From: Bradyrhizobium roseum
Lineage (GTDB): Bacteria; Pseudomonadota; Alphaproteobacteria; Rhizobiales; Xanthobacteraceae
Direction of reading: 5' to 3'
DNA: 64,000 nucleotides
Assembly (NCBI RefSeq): GCF_030413175.1
Contig: NZ_CP129212.1
Coordinates: 372,001-436,000, forward strand
Shown piece by piece: positions 30,847 through 40,428 of the stretch. Below the pieces are notes generated by a model. It worked only from the letters and a program-made list of their open reading frames with translations, was not told the origin of the DNA and did no database searches. The position numbers and the translations under genes were made by a program. Position 1 is the first letter of the stretch. The number at the start of each line of letters is the position of its first letter.

Positions 30847-32088
30847 ATGACTGAAATTCGCGTGCCGACACTCGGCGAGTCCGTGACGGAAGCCACCATC
30901 GGCCGCTGGTTCAAGAAGGCCGGCGATGCGGTGGCGGTGGACGAACCGCTGGTGGAGCTCGAGACCGACAAGGTCACCATCGAAGTGCCAGCGCCATCCG
31001 CGGGCGTGCTCGGCGAGATCGCGGCCAAGGACGGCGAGACTGTCGCCGTCGGCGCGCTGCTCGGTCAAATCAACGAAGGCGGCGCCGCGAGCGCGGCAAA
31101 ACCGGCGGCCGCACCCGCCAAGGCCGCCGCTCCGGCGGCTGCGCCCGCCGCAGCGCCCGCTGCCGCACCGAAGACCGTGGCCGCGGATGCGCCGCTGGCG
31201 CCGTCGGTTCGCAAACTTTCCACCGAAAGCGGCATCGACGCGGCAACCGTTCCCGGCTCCGGCAAGGACGGGCGCGTCACCAAGGGCGACATGCTGGCCG
31301 CGATCGAGAAGGCGGCGTCCGCCCCGACCCCGGTCAACCAGCCGGCCGCATCGGTGCAGGTGAGGGCGCCTTCCCCGGCTGATGATGCCGCACGCGAAGA
31401 GCGCGTGAAGATGACGCGGTTGCGCCAGACCATCGCGCGGCGGCTGAAGGACGTGCAGAACTCCGCCGCGATGCTGACGACCTTCAACGAGGTCGACATG
31501 ACCCACATCATGGCGATGCGCGCGCAGTACAAGGACGTGTTCCAGAAGAAGCACGGCTCCAAGCTCGGCTTCATGGGCTTCTTCACCAAGGCCGTGGTGC
31601 AGGCGCTCAAGGACATCCCGGCTGTCAATGCCGAGATCGACGGCACGGACCTGATCTACAAGAACTACTATCACATCGGCGTCGCCGTCGGCACCGACAA
31701 GGGGCTCGTCGTGCCCGTGGTGCGCGACTGCGACCACAAGTCAATCTCCGACATCGAAAAGGGCATCGCCGATTTCGGCCGCCGCGCCCGCGATGGCCAG
31801 CTCAAGATCGACGAGATGCAGGGCGGCACCTTCACCATCACCAATGGCGGCATCTACGGCTCGCTGATGTCGACGCCGATCCTGAACGCGCCGCAGTCCG
31901 GCATCCTCGGTATGCACAAGATCCAGGAGCGGCCGATGGTGGTCGGCGGCAAGATCGAGGTGCGCCCGATGATGTATCTGGCGCTGTCCTACGACCACCG
32001 CGTCATCGACGGCAAGGAAGCGGTGACCTTCCTGGTGCGCGTCAAGGAAAGCCTGGAAGACCCGGCGCGCCTGGTGCTGGATCTCTGA
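30847..32088 (+). CDS. odhB: Dihydrolipoyllysine succinyltransferase, E2 of 2-oxoglutarate dehydrogenase
   Basis: A 413-residue E2. One lipoyl domain (residues 1-76) with the lipoylated lysine in ETDKVTIEV (about residue 43), an Ala/Pro linker (about 80-115), the E3-binding domain [14 protein letters not shown]...[11 protein letters not shown] (about 118-155), and the catalytic acyltransferase domain ending in [12 protein letters not shown] (His and Asp active-site residues, about 384-389). SD GAGGAAAG before the ATG. Forms the complex core with sucA and lpdA products. Confidence 0.97.
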   Translation: MTEIRVPTLGESVTEATIGRWFKKAGDAVAVDEPLVELETDKVTIEVPAPSAGVLGEIAAKDGETVAVGALLGQINEGGAASAAKPAAAPAKAAAPAAAPAAAPAAAPKTVAADAPLAPSVRKLSTESGIDAATVPGSGKDGRVTKGDMLAAIEKAASAPTPVNQPAASVQVRAPSPADDAAREERVKMTRLRQTIARRLKDVQNSAAMLTTFNEVDMTHIMAMRAQYKDVFQKKHGSKLGFMGFFTKAVVQALKDIPAVNAEIDGTDLIYKNYYHIGVAVGTDKGLVVPVVRDCDHKSISDIEKGIADFGRRARDGQLKIDEMQGGTFTITNGGIYGSLMSTPILNAPQSGILGMHKIQERPMVVGGKIEVRPMMYLALSYDHRVIDGKEAVTFLVRVKESLEDPARLVLDL

Positions 32089-32103
32089 CCTGCCACGCTG
32101 ACC

Positions 32104-32127
32104 GACGCCGGCACCAAGGCCGGCGTC
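32104..32127 (+). other. Hairpin between odhB and SDR gene
   Basis: GACGCCGGC (32104-32112) and GCCGGCGTC (32119-32127) form a perfect 9-bp stem with a 6-base loop shortly after the odhB stop. There is no T-run, so full termination is doubtful. Confidence 0.4.
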
Positions 32128-32168
32128 GCTGGCCGTGGATCGATGTGCATTGATGTGTGGGGGCTGAT

Positions 32169-32918
32169 GTGACGGACAAGGTTGTTGTGATCACCGGCGG
32201 CAGCCGCGGCATCGGCCGCGCGGCCGCACTCGCCGCTGCGGCGCGCGGCTATCGCGTCGTCGTCGGCTATGCCAGCAACAAGGCGGCCGCCGACGAAGTC
32301 GTCGGCATGATCGAAGGCAAAAACGGCAAGGCCATCGCCGTGAAATGCGACGTCGGCCATGAGAGCGACATCCTGGCGCTGTTCAAGGCGGCGGACGGTT
32401 TTGGGACGCTGGGAGCGCTCGTCAACAATGCCGGGATCGTCGGCAAGAGCGGCGTGCGCGTCGAGGACATGACGGCCGCACGCATCCAGGAAGTGATGGC
32501 GGTCAATGTCACCGGTGCCATCCTGTGCGCGCGCGAGGCGGTGAAGCGCATGTCGACCAAATTCGGCGGCAAGGGCGGCGTCATCGTCAACATTTCGTCG
32601 GTCGCAGCCCGGCTCGGCGCGGCCAACACCTATGTCGACTATGCCGCCTCCAAGGCCGCGATCGATGCCCTCACGGTCGGCCTCAGCCACGAGGTCGCCA
32701 CCGACGGCATTCGCGTGGCAGGCATCCGTCCCGGCCTGATCGACACCGACATTCACGCTTCCGGCGGCGAGCCCGACCGTGCGCATCGTCTGGCGCCGCT
32801 AGTGCCGATGAAGCGCGTCGGGACTGCGGATGAAATCGCCAATGCCATCGTCTGGCTGATGTCGGACGAGGCCTCCTACGTCACCGGCACCACCATCGAT
32901 GTCTCGGGTGGGCGGTAA
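32169..32918 (+). CDS. SDR-family oxidoreductase
   Basis: A 249-residue short-chain dehydrogenase. The cofactor motif [12 protein letters not shown] (about residues 9-20), NNAGIVG (about 87), the catalytic [10 protein letters not shown] (YxxxK, about 157-161) and a preceding serine (ISSVAARLG) are intact. The segment [11 protein letters not shown] after the first strand hints at NADP preference. It resembles FabG/glucose-1-dehydrogenase-like SDRs; the substrate is unknown. I use the GTG at 32169 ([11 protein letters not shown]) after a GGGGG; a GTG at 32157 would add four residues. It lies between odhB and lpdA. Confidence 0.88.
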   Translation: MTDKVVVITGGSRGIGRAAALAAAARGYRVVVGYASNKAAADEVVGMIEGKNGKAIAVKCDVGHESDILALFKAADGFGTLGALVNNAGIVGKSGVRVEDMTAARIQEVMAVNVTGAILCAREAVKRMSTKFGGKGGVIVNISSVAARLGAANTYVDYAASKAAIDALTVGLSHEVATDGIRVAGIRPGLIDTDIHASGGEPDRAHRLAPLVPMKRVGTADEIANAIVWLMSDEASYVTGTTIDVSGGR

Positions 32919-32953
32919 TCCCTGACACGTTTCCAAAGCTACAGGACTCCATC

Positions 32954-34357
32954 ATGGCTACCTACGATCTCGTCGTCATCGGCACCGGCCCGGGCGGATA
33001 TGTCTGCGCGGTGCGCGCGGCGCAACTCGGCATGAAGGTCGCCGTGGTCGAGAAGAATGCGACGCTCGGCGGCACTTGCCTGAACGTCGGCTGCATGCCC
33101 TCGAAGGCGCTGCTGCATGCCTCCGAAATGTTCGAGGAGGCCGGGCACTCCTTTGCCAAGATGGGCGTCAGCGTTTCCGCGCCGAAGCTTGATCTGCCCG
33201 CCATGATGAATTTCAAGCAGCAGGGCATCGACGGCAACGTCAAGGGCGTCGAGTTCCTGATGAAGAAGAACAAGATCGACGTCATCCACGGCAAGGGAAA
33301 AGTTCTCGCCGCCGGCAAGGTCGAGGTCACGGGCTCCGACGGCAAGGCGCAGACGGTCGAAACCAAGAACATCGTCATCGCCACCGGCTCCGACATCGCG
33401 CGGCTGAAGGGCATCGAGATCGACGAGAAGCGCGTGGTGTCGTCGACTGGCGCGCTGTCGCTGGAAACGGTGCCGTCGAACCTCCTGATCATCGGTGCCG
33501 GCGTGATCGGGCTTGAGCTCGGCTCGGTCTGGCATCGTCTCGGCGCCAAGGTCACCGTCGTGGAATTCCTTGACCGCATCTTGCCGGGCATGGACGGCGA
33601 GGTCGCCAAGCAGTTCCAGCGCATTCTCGAAAAGCAGGGCTTTGCGTTCAAGCTCGGCGCCAAGGTCACCGCCGTCGACACGTCAGGCAATACGTTGAAG
33701 GCGACCGTCGAGCCGGCGGCGGGCGGCGCGGCGGAGACGCTGGAAGCCGACGTGGTTCTGGTCTGCATCGGCCGCGTGCCATACACCGAAGGGCTCGGGC
33801 TGAAGGAAGCCGGCGTCGCGCTGGACAATCGCGGCCGTGTGCAGATCGACGCGCATTTCGCCACCACCGTGAAGGGCGTCTATGCGATCGGCGACGTGGT
33901 GGCGGGACCGATGCTGGCGCACAAGGCGGAAGACGAAGGCGTCGCCTGCGCCGAGATCATCGCCGGCCAAGCCGGCCACGTGAACTACGATGTTATTCCA
34001 GGCGTGGTGTATACCACGCCCGAAGTGTCCTCGGTCGGCAAGACCGAGGAAGAGCTGAAGCAGGCCGGCGTTGCCTACACGGCAGGCAAATTTCCGTTCA
34101 CCGCCAACGGCCGCTCCAAGGTCAACCAGACCACTGACGGTTTTGTGAAGATCCTCGCAGATGCGAAGACCGATCGCGTGCTCGGCGTGCACATCATTGG
34201 CCGCGAAGCCGGCGAACTGATCCACGAAGCCTGCGTTCTGATGGAATTTGGCGGCTCCGCGGAAGATCTGGCACGCACCTGCCACGCCCATCCGACCCGC
34301 TCCGAAGCGGTGAAGGAAGCCGCGCTTGCGGTCGGCAAACGCGCCATCCATATGTGA
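32954..34357 (+). CDS. lpdA: Dihydrolipoamide dehydrogenase (E3)
   Basis: A 467-residue FAD-dependent disulfide oxidoreductase. FAD motif [17 protein letters not shown] (about residues 11-27), redox-active disulfide [16 protein letters not shown] (Cys about 40 and 45), NAD motif [15 protein letters not shown] (about 180) and the C-terminal His-Glu pair in [16 protein letters not shown] (about 445). Reoxidises lipoyl groups of E2. SD ACAGGA upstream. Completes the 2-oxoglutarate dehydrogenase complex encoded here. Confidence 0.97.
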   Translation: MATYDLVVIGTGPGGYVCAVRAAQLGMKVAVVEKNATLGGTCLNVGCMPSKALLHASEMFEEAGHSFAKMGVSVSAPKLDLPAMMNFKQQGIDGNVKGVEFLMKKNKIDVIHGKGKVLAAGKVEVTGSDGKAQTVETKNIVIATGSDIARLKGIEIDEKRVVSSTGALSLETVPSNLLIIGAGVIGLELGSVWHRLGAKVTVVEFLDRILPGMDGEVAKQFQRILEKQGFAFKLGAKVTAVDTSGNTLKATVEPAAGGAAETLEADVVLVCIGRVPYTEGLGLKEAGVALDNRGRVQIDAHFATTVKGVYAIGDVVAGPMLAHKAEDEGVACAEIIAGQAGHVNYDVIPGVVYTTPEVSSVGKTEEELKQAGVAYTAGKFPFTANGRSKVNQTTDGFVKILADAKTDRVLGVHIIGREAGELIHEACVLMEFGGSAEDLARTCHAHPTRSEAVKEAALAVGKRAIHM

Positions 34358-34511
34358 TCCATTCCCGGTGTGATCCAGGTTCCGAACATCCCGGGTAGAG
34401 TGTGATTGAAGAAGCGGCTATTCCGATTCTCGAAAAGATCACGCTTTGAACCGGGAAAAAGAGCGGAACGACCAATCATTGGACGTCTTTGCGCTCCAGA
34501 GATCACGATCG

Positions 34512-35042
34512 ATGATGCGCCGCCTGTTACAGCCGTTCTGGGTCCTGCTCGCGGTCATCTTCCTGATCGAAGCCTGGCTATGGGATCATCTCGAGCCGAT
34601 CGTCGAGCGCATCGTTGCGCTGATCCCGCTGCGGGACTTCAAGAAATGGCTGTCCGAGCGCGTCGATACACTGTCGCCGCCGATGACATTGGCCGTGTTC
34701 GCGGTGCCGGTGATCCCGCTGTTTCCTCTCAAGCTGGCCGGCCTCTGGCTTTTGGCGAATCAGTACTGGCTGAGCGCCGGTTTCGTCATCGTGTTCGGAA
34801 AGCTCGTCGGCGTCGGCGTCACCGCCTTTATTTTCGACGTGACGCGCAGCAAGCTGCTGCAAATGGCCTGGTTCAGGAAGATCTATGAATTCATCACGGC
34901 GATGCGCGCCAGGGCGTCAGCCCTGGTTCAGCCGATCAAGCAGCGCATCCGGGACATGCTGCGCGGCGACGGTGCCGGCTGGTCGTCGCGCACGCTGCGG
35001 ATGATCGCGCGCTTCCGCAAGAGCGTGCACGAGGCACGGTAG
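34512..35042 (+). CDS. Small membrane protein of unknown function
   Basis: A 176-residue protein with an N-terminal span (about residues 8-26, FWVLLAVIFLIEAWLW) and one or two further hydrophobic segments (about 62-80 and 85-110, containing FPLKLAGLWLLANQYWLSAGF and VIVFGKLVGVGVTAFIF). The rest is amphipathic and strongly basic (RKIYEF, KQRIRDM, RFRKSVHEAR). I do not recognise a named family. The start is uncertain: ATG ATG at 34512-34517 lacks a strong SD, and the frame extends to a TTG at 34446. It follows lpdA in the same direction. Confidence 0.7.
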   Translation: MMRRLLQPFWVLLAVIFLIEAWLWDHLEPIVERIVALIPLRDFKKWLSERVDTLSPPMTLAVFAVPVIPLFPLKLAGLWLLANQYWLSAGFVIVFGKLVGVGVTAFIFDVTRSKLLQMAWFRKIYEFITAMRARASALVQPIKQRIRDMLRGDGAGWSSRTLRMIARFRKSVHEAR

Positions 35043-35051
35043 CTGCGGTTC

Positions 35052-35079
35052 TTCACCCGCCCCTCGAGGGGCGGGTGAA
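35052..35079. terminator. Perfect bidirectional terminator hairpin
   Basis: 12-bp arms TTCACCCGCCCC and its exact complement flank a TCGA loop, centred between two convergent genes 43 bases apart. Symmetry suits termination of both. Confidence 0.75.
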
Positions 35080-35084
35080 CTCTC

Positions 35085-35675
35085 TCAATGCAGATGCAGC
35101 AGATGCGGCGCGTAGAGGCCGAGCCCGGTGATCGCGATGCCCGCGACCGCCAATATGCCCGACACCCACGCCAGCACGATCATGCCGGTGATGATGGTGG
35201 CGGACGCCAGCACGATGCCGATCTGGAAGGCGGCCGAGGCGATCTCGTAGTGGTGATACTTCGCGGTGGCCTCGTCGCGCTGGTGCTCGGCCTGCTTGGC
35301 GCGCTTGGCGAGTTCTTCCGAACCCTCGCCGGTTTCCGGCTCCGAGCGGTAGCGCGCCGCGGTCTTGGTCCAGTCGTCGATCTGCTTCTTCAGCGCCGCC
35401 TTGGCGGCGTCGTCACCAACCGTCCCCATGCTGAGCTTGGCGTGTTCGGCAGTGGCCTGCACCACCGTGCGGCGGATGCTCTTGGCCTGGAAGAACGCCC
35501 ACAGGTTCGAAGCCTCGACGTTCTTGCTGATGGCTTCGGTCTGCGCGCCCTTGCCCAGCGTTTCCGACAACGCCAGAAACAAGGCGATCACGGCGATCAG
35601 CAACGCGATCTTCTTGTTCGAGCCCGAAGCGTGCTCGGCATGCTCCGCGTGCTCCATGCTTTCATGTGCGCCCAT
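35085..35675 (-). CDS. DUF4337 membrane protein
   Basis: A 196-residue protein. N-terminal Glu/His-rich segment (HESMEHAEHAEHA), a first span about residues 23-38 (IALLIAVIALFLALSE), a long helical, probably coiled-coil cytoplasmic region (about 45-130, with KKQIDDWTKTAARYRSEPE), then two spans near the C-terminus (FQIGIVLASATIITGMIVL and WVSGILAVAGIAITGLGLY). This matches DUF4337. Function unknown. The ATG at 35675 follows GGAGGGGA; the longer frame from 35732 is not supported. Confidence 0.88.
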   Translation of the reverse strand: MGAHESMEHAEHAEHASGSNKKIALLIAVIALFLALSETLGKGAQTEAISKNVEASNLWAFFQAKSIRRTVVQATAEHAKLSMGTVGDDAAKAALKKQIDDWTKTAARYRSEPETGEGSEELAKRAKQAEHQRDEATAKYHHYEIASAAFQIGIVLASATIITGMIVLAWVSGILAVAGIAITGLGLYAPHLLHLH

Positions 35676-35790
35676 TGATTCCCCTCCGTCGATTGACGCG
35701 CGCACGATTGCCGAACCGCAATGCGAGCGCAAGAGGCTAGCTCAGGAGGGTATCGATGTGACGGGAGTATGTCGGCAGGGGTGCGGGCTT

Positions 35791-36762
35791 TCACCTCCGC
35801 GGGTGCGCGCTCTTGTACACTGCCAACAGCCGCTCGCTGTCGATGCCGGTGTAGATCTGCGTGGTCGAGAGCGAGGCGTGGCCGAGCAATTCCTGGATCG
35901 CGCGCAGGTCGCCGCCGCGGCTCAACAGATGGGTCGCGAAGGAATGCCGCAACGCATGCGGCGTGGCGCTGTCGGGCAACCCGAGCGCGCCGCGCAGCCG
36001 CTCCATGGTGAGCTGGATGATCCGCGGGGACAATGGCCCGCCGCGTGCGCCGACGAAGATCGGCCCCGCAGGGGGAAGCGGATGCGGGCAAATCGCGACG
36101 TAATCGGCGATCAGCGCCAGCACGTTCTGCAGCACTGGCACCATCCGGGTCTTGTTGCCCTTGCCGGTGACGATCAGAACGTCGCCTTCGCCCGGCTTCG
36201 GCACGTCGCGGCGTTTCAGTCCCAGCGCCTCGGAGATGCGCAGGCCCGAACCGTAGAGCAGCGCCATGACGGCGGCATCGCGCGCCCAGATCCAGGGATC
36301 GCGCTCCTCGCCGGCGCGCTCGTCGGCGTCGGCGAAGCGCTTGGCGGCGTCGATCTGGATCGGTTTTGGCAGGCTCTTGCCCACCTTGGGCGCGCGGATC
36401 GCGGACAGCGCGCCGACCCTGCCTTTACCCTCGCGTTCCAGATAACGTCCGAACGACCGCAGGCCCGCCAGCGCCCGCATCAGCGAACGGCCCGCAATGT
36501 CGTCGGCGCGGCGCATCGCCATGAAGGCCCTGACGTCGGTGGCCTCCAGCGCCGCGAACCGTTTCAGCGTGACTTTGTCGCCCCAGTGCTGGCTGAGGAA
36601 GACGAGGCATTGGCGGAGGTCGCGGGCGTAGGCCTCGAGTGTCTTGGGCGACAGCCGCCGCTCGGCGCGCAGATGCGTCAGCCAGCGGTTCATCTCCAGC
36701 GCGAAGCTTTCGTCGGCGCAGTCAAGCTCGATCGGTTGCAGTGCCGGAACTGGCTTGACCAT
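35791..36762 (-). CDS. xerC: Tyrosine recombinase XerC
   Basis: A 323-residue site-specific recombinase for chromosome dimer resolution. N-terminal core-binding SAM-like domain about residues 20-105 (MNRWLTHLRAERRLSPKTLEAY). Catalytic residues: Arg in GLRISEALGL (about 195), Lys in GKGNKTRMV, HALRHSFATHLL (His and Arg about 265-268), GHASLS His, and nucleophilic Tyr in TTQIYTGID (about 300). ATG at 36762 chosen over a GTG at 36822; a GATATA-like -10 sits between them. Divergent from priA, as in many alphaproteobacteria, so this is the housekeeping enzyme and not a mobile-element integrase. Confidence 0.92.
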   Translation of the reverse strand: MVKPVPALQPIELDCADESFALEMNRWLTHLRAERRLSPKTLEAYARDLRQCLVFLSQHWGDKVTLKRFAALEATDVRAFMAMRRADDIAGRSLMRALAGLRSFGRYLEREGKGRVGALSAIRAPKVGKSLPKPIQIDAAKRFADADERAGEERDPWIWARDAAVMALLYGSGLRISEALGLKRRDVPKPGEGDVLIVTGKGNKTRMVPVLQNVLALIADYVAICPHPLPPAGPIFVGARGGPLSPRIIQLTMERLRGALGLPDSATPHALRHSFATHLLSRGGDLRAIQELLGHASLSTTQIYTGIDSERLLAVYKSAHPRR

Positions 36763-36908
36763 GAGCCCATGCCTTGAAAGGCGGTTCTTGATGAGGTTCT
36801 TGGAGACGGTGATTCCATCCACTATATCGCATCTCTTTCGTTTACCGTTCGCTAACTTGGCGGCGCGGCGCTAGCCTTGTTCTTGATATCGCAGAGCCCG
36901 ATTCCCTG

Positions 36909-39119
36909 ATGGACCACGCCACCCGCCAAACCAGTTCCTCGGCATCGTCGACCCGCGTCGTCGATGTGCTGGTGCCGGTCGCGCTCAATCAGAACTACTC
37001 CTATCGCGTGCCGCGCGGCATGGAGCTAAAGCCCGGCGATGTCGTCTGCGTGCCGCTCGGTCCGCGCGAGGTGGTCGCCGTCGTGTGGGCGGAGAACGTC
37101 AATCCCGATCCGCGCTTGCACAACCGGCTCAAGGACGTCAGCGAAAAGCTCGACGTGCCGCCGCTGAAGCAGGAACTGCGCAGCCTGGTCGACTGGGTCG
37201 CCAATTACACCCTGTCGGCGCGCGGCATGGTGCTGCGCATGGCGTTGCGGATGGGCGAAAATCTCGGGCCCGAACGGATGCGCCTCGGCGTGCGGCTGGT
37301 CGGCGAGCCGCCGAAGCGTCTGACGCCGGCGCGGCGGCGGCTGATCGAGGTGCTGTCGGATGGCCTGCTGCACGGCAAGTCCGACGCGGCGCGCGAGGCC
37401 GGCGTCAGCGGCGGCGTGGTCGACGGCCTGGTCGACGAGGGCACGCTGGCGGTGGAAGCAATGCCGCCGCCGCTGGCGCCGCCGGCGCCCGACCCGTCCT
37501 TTGCACAGCCGGATTTCTCTCCGCAGCAGCGTACGGCTGTCGATGCGATGCGCGCGCTCGCCGCCAACGGCTCGTTTCATGTCGCGCTGCTCGACGGCGT
37601 CACCGGTTCGGGCAAGACCGAAGTCTATTTCGAGGCGATTGCGGAGATCATCCGGCGGGGCAAGCAGACGCTGATCCTGATGCCGGAGATCGCGCTGACC
37701 GGACAGTTCCTCGATCGCTTTGCCCAGCGTTTCGGGGTGCGCCCGATCGAATGGCATTCCGAACTGACACCGCGCACCCGGCAGCGCAACTGGGCCGCGA
37801 TCGCATCGGGCGAAGCGCCGGTCGTGGTCGGCGCGCGCTCGGCGCTGTTCCTGCCCTATGCGGATCTGGGCCTGATCATCGTCGACGAGGAGCACGACCA
37901 GGCCTACAAGCAGGACGAGGGCGTGCATTACCACGCCCGCGACATGGCGGTGGTGCGCGCGCATATCGCCAAGATTCCGATCGTGCTGGCGTCGGCGACG
38001 CCGTCGGTCGAAACCGAAGTCAACGCACGCAAGGGCCGCTATCAACGCGTCCCGCTGCCGTCGCGCTTCGGCGGCCAGCATATGCCGCAGATCGAGGCGA
38101 TCGACTTGCGCCGCGCCCCGCCGCCGCGCGGCCGCTTCATTTCGCCGCCGCTGGCCGAACAAATTCAATTCGCGATCGAGAAGCGCGAACAGGCGCTGCT
38201 GTTCCTCAATCGCCGCGGCTACGCGCCGTTGACGCTATGCCGCGCCTGCGGGCACCGATTTGCCTGCACCATCTGCGACGCCTGGCTGGTCGACCACCGT
38301 TTTCGCCAGCGCCTGGTCTGCCACCATTGCGGCTTCTCGATGCCGCGGCCGAACATCTGCCCGCACTGCCAGGCCGAGGAATCACTGGTTGCGATCGGCC
38401 CCGGCGTCGAGCGGCTGCAGGAAGAGGCGGCTGCGCTGTTTCCGAACGCGCGCACCATGGTGCTGTCGAGCGATCTGATCACTTCGATCGAGACCATGCG
38501 CAGCGAGCTGAACGAAATCGCCGAGGGCCGCGTCGACATCATTATCGGCACGCAACTGGTGGCGAAGGGGCATAATTTTCCGCGGCTCAATCTGGTCGGC
38601 GTGGTCGATGCCGATCTTGGCCTCGGCAATGGTGACCCGCGCGCCGCTGAGCGGACGTTCCAATTGCTCAACCAGGTGATCGGCCGCGCCGGGCGCGAGC
38701 AGGGCCGCGGGGTCGGCTTTTTGCAGACTCACCAGCCTGAGCACCCCGTGATGAAGGCGCTGGTCGCCAGCGACCGCGAGGCGTTCTATGCCAGCGAGAT
38801 CGAGGCGCGCGAACGATCAGGATATCCGCCGTTCGGCCGGCTCGCCAGCCTGATCATCTCCGCCGGCGATCGCCCGACCGCCGAAGGTTTTGCGCGCAAG
38901 CTCGCCGCGGTCGCCCCGATCGACGAGCGCATCCAGGTGCTGGGGCCGGCCGAAGCGCCGCTGGCCGTCATCAAGGGCCGCTATCGATTCCGCTTGCTGG
39001 TGAAGTCGCTGCGCAATGTCGACCTGTCGGAATATTTGCGCGAATGGCTCGCCGGAGGGCCGAAGACCAAGGGCAATCTCAAGCTCGAAGTCGATGTCGA
39101 CCCACAGAGCTTTTTGTAG
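36909..39119 (+). CDS. priA: Primosomal protein N' (replication restart helicase PriA)
   Basis: A 736-residue superfamily 2 DNA helicase that reloads the replisome at collapsed forks. N-terminal 3'-DNA-binding domain (VDVLVPVALNQNYSYRVP, residues 17-34), Walker A DGVTGSGKTEVYFEAI (about 228-243), DEEH box VDEEHDQAYKQDEGVHYH (about 325), and eight zinc-ligand cysteines in four CxxC pairs (CRAC, CTIC, CHHC, CPHC, about 443-488). ATG at 36909. Length is normal. Confidence 0.96.
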   Translation: MDHATRQTSSSASSTRVVDVLVPVALNQNYSYRVPRGMELKPGDVVCVPLGPREVVAVVWAENVNPDPRLHNRLKDVSEKLDVPPLKQELRSLVDWVANYTLSARGMVLRMALRMGENLGPERMRLGVRLVGEPPKRLTPARRRLIEVLSDGLLHGKSDAAREAGVSGGVVDGLVDEGTLAVEAMPPPLAPPAPDPSFAQPDFSPQQRTAVDAMRALAANGSFHVALLDGVTGSGKTEVYFEAIAEIIRRGKQTLILMPEIALTGQFLDRFAQRFGVRPIEWHSELTPRTRQRNWAAIASGEAPVVVGARSALFLPYADLGLIIVDEEHDQAYKQDEGVHYHARDMAVVRAHIAKIPIVLASATPSVETEVNARKGRYQRVPLPSRFGGQHMPQIEAIDLRRAPPPRGRFISPPLAEQIQFAIEKREQALLFLNRRGYAPLTLCRACGHRFACTICDAWLVDHRFRQRLVCHHCGFSMPRPNICPHCQAEESLVAIGPGVERLQEEAAALFPNARTMVLSSDLITSIETMRSELNEIAEGRVDIIIGTQLVAKGHNFPRLNLVGVVDADLGLGNGDPRAAERTFQLLNQVIGRAGREQGRGVGFLQTHQPEHPVMKALVASDREAFYASEIEARERSGYPPFGRLASLIISAGDRPTAEGFARKLAAVAPIDERIQVLGPAEAPLAVIKGRYRFRLLVKSLRNVDLSEYLREWLAGGPKTKGNLKLEVDVDPQSFL

Positions 39120-39130
39120 GCGCTCGCGCG

Positions 39131-39754
39131 TCAGCCGTTCGACCACAGATTGGTCGTGTATCCCTGCTCGACAAAGGCATCGATTTTCGCCGCCTGATCC
39201 TCGCCGCCGCCGGTTCGGGCCGCAAAGATCTTGCCGAACGAGATACGCCTGGCTTCGGGCCAGTGCTCCGGTTCCCAGAGGTGCGCCCGGATCACCGAAC
39301 GGGCGCAGTGGAAATAGCACCGCTCGATGTGAATGCGGATCGCCAGCAGCGCCGGGCGGCCCGGCCTGCCGAGGGTGGCCAACAGGTCGGCATCGTCAAA
39401 GATCTCCGCGCGGCCGGACAGCCGCAACGTCTCGCCGGTCCGCGGACGCAGGAAGATCATGCCGATCCGGCCGGTCTCGATGATGTTCTGCAGGCCGAAG
39501 GCGAGGTTGTTGCCGGCCCGCTCGGGCAGCAGAACCGTCTTCTCGTCTTCGATATGGACGAAGCCGGGCTCATCGCCCTTCGGCGATACCTCGATTGGCC
39601 CGTCGCGGCCGGCCGTGGCCATCAGCGCGAACGGACAGGTCTGCAGAAAGTCGATCGCCTGTTCGTCGAGGACGGGAAGTATCTTGGCCTTGGTGGTCTC
39701 GCGGGGTTCGGGGAGAACGGTTCTCAGTTGCTCCAGGGTTTTGAGCTGGCTCAT
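39131..39754 (-). CDS. PPOX-type FMN-dependent flavoprotein (MSMEG_1061-like)
   Basis: A 207-residue protein of the pyridoxamine-5'-phosphate-oxidase-like split-barrel superfamily. AIDFLQTCPFALMATAGRDGPIEVSPKGD (about residues 33-61) is typical, and GMIFLRPRTGETLRLSGRAEI (about 96-116) fits the MSMEG_1061/DUF447-like group. Likely binds FMN or F420; substrate unknown. Convergent with priA; its start is upstream-adjacent to the rlpA terminator. Confidence 0.88.
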   Translation of the reverse strand: MSQLKTLEQLRTVLPEPRETTKAKILPVLDEQAIDFLQTCPFALMATAGRDGPIEVSPKGDEPGFVHIEDEKTVLLPERAGNNLAFGLQNIIETGRIGMIFLRPRTGETLRLSGRAEIFDDADLLATLGRPGRPALLAIRIHIERCYFHCARSVIRAHLWEPEHWPEARRISFGKIFAARTGGGEDQAAKIDAFVEQGYTTNLWSNG

Positions 39755-39869
39755 GATAGCGATCCCGTCGGTGAGGTGTGCCCTGACTTCTTTTCTCTCC
39801 GCAAAACCTAGTACGGCCCTCCTGACACCGTGGTGGCCAGAGCGCGCAAGGCGCCAAGAATGCCTGTAA

Positions 39870-39906
39870 AAAAAAGGCCTGCCGTCATTGGCGACGGCAG
39901 GCCTTT
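39870..39906 (-). terminator. Strong rho-independent terminator of the rlpA-like gene
   Basis: A 14-bp perfect stem (AAAGGCCTGCCGTC at 39873-39886 with GACGGCAGGCCTTT at 39893-39906), followed on the minus strand by a long T-run. It lies 30 bases after the stop of the rlpA-like gene. Confidence 0.92.
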
Positions 39907-39936
39907 GTTCCGCGGCGCGTCAGGCGCACGCGTGCC

Positions 39937-40428
39937 TTAGGAAATCACCTCGGCCGTGACGTGGCCGACGCCGGCGCCGGTCAGGCCGATCGCGCGGGCT
40001 GCACCTTTGGACAGGTCGAGCACACGTCCCCGGATGAAGGGGCCACGGTCATTGACGGTGACGACGACGCTCTGGCCGCGATGCGTCACCCGAAGCTTGG
40101 TGCCGAACGGCAACGAGCGGTGGGCCGCAGTCATGGCGTTCTGGTTGAAGCGCTGACCGGAGGCGGTCTTGTTGCCGGATTCGTTGCCGTAATAAGAAGC
40201 CTTGCCCGCGAAGCTGCGGCCACCCGTCGGGCCGATCGAAGCATTGGCTTCCAGCCAGGTGCCGGCCGACTTGGCCTTGGCGGCGTGATGGGAATGATGG
40301 CGATGGTGCCTGGATTTGGCGGACGCCTCGGAAATGCTCCCGCCGACCAGGAGGGTGGCGGCGATCAAAGCGAGCGCCATACGTGGCCAAGCTTGAGTTC
40401 CCGGCGCCACATTATTGGTATGCAACAT
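39937..40428 (-). CDS. rlpA: RlpA-like double-psi beta-barrel septal lytic transglycosylase
   Basis: A 163-residue exported protein. Signal peptide to about residue 37 (MALALIAATLLVGGSISEASA), a His-rich spacer (SRHHRHHSHH), then the RlpA DPBB domain: GKASYYGNESGNKTASGQRF, MTAAHRSLPFGTKLRV, VTVNDRGPFIRGRVLDLSKGAA. The catalytic-type Asp in NDRGPF and the Glu within YYGNES are present. There is no lipobox and no SPOR domain, so it is a minimal, soluble periplasmic form. A CtrA-type box lies about 180 bases upstream. ATG at 40428; an internal ATG at 40380 is possible. Confidence 0.88.
   Translation of the reverse strand: MLHTNNVAPGTQAWPRMALALIAATLLVGGSISEASAKSRHHRHHSHHAAKAKSAGTWLEANASIGPTGGRSFAGKASYYGNESGNKTASGQRFNQNAMTAAHRSLPFGTKLRVTHRGQSVVVTVNDRGPFIRGRVLDLSKGAARAIGLTGAGVGHVTAEVIS

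Noticed and set aside
35791..36762. Tyrosine recombinase as a mobile-element integrase
   Set aside because: It is divergent from priA with full XerC features, and no attachment site, excisionase or foreign composition surrounds it.
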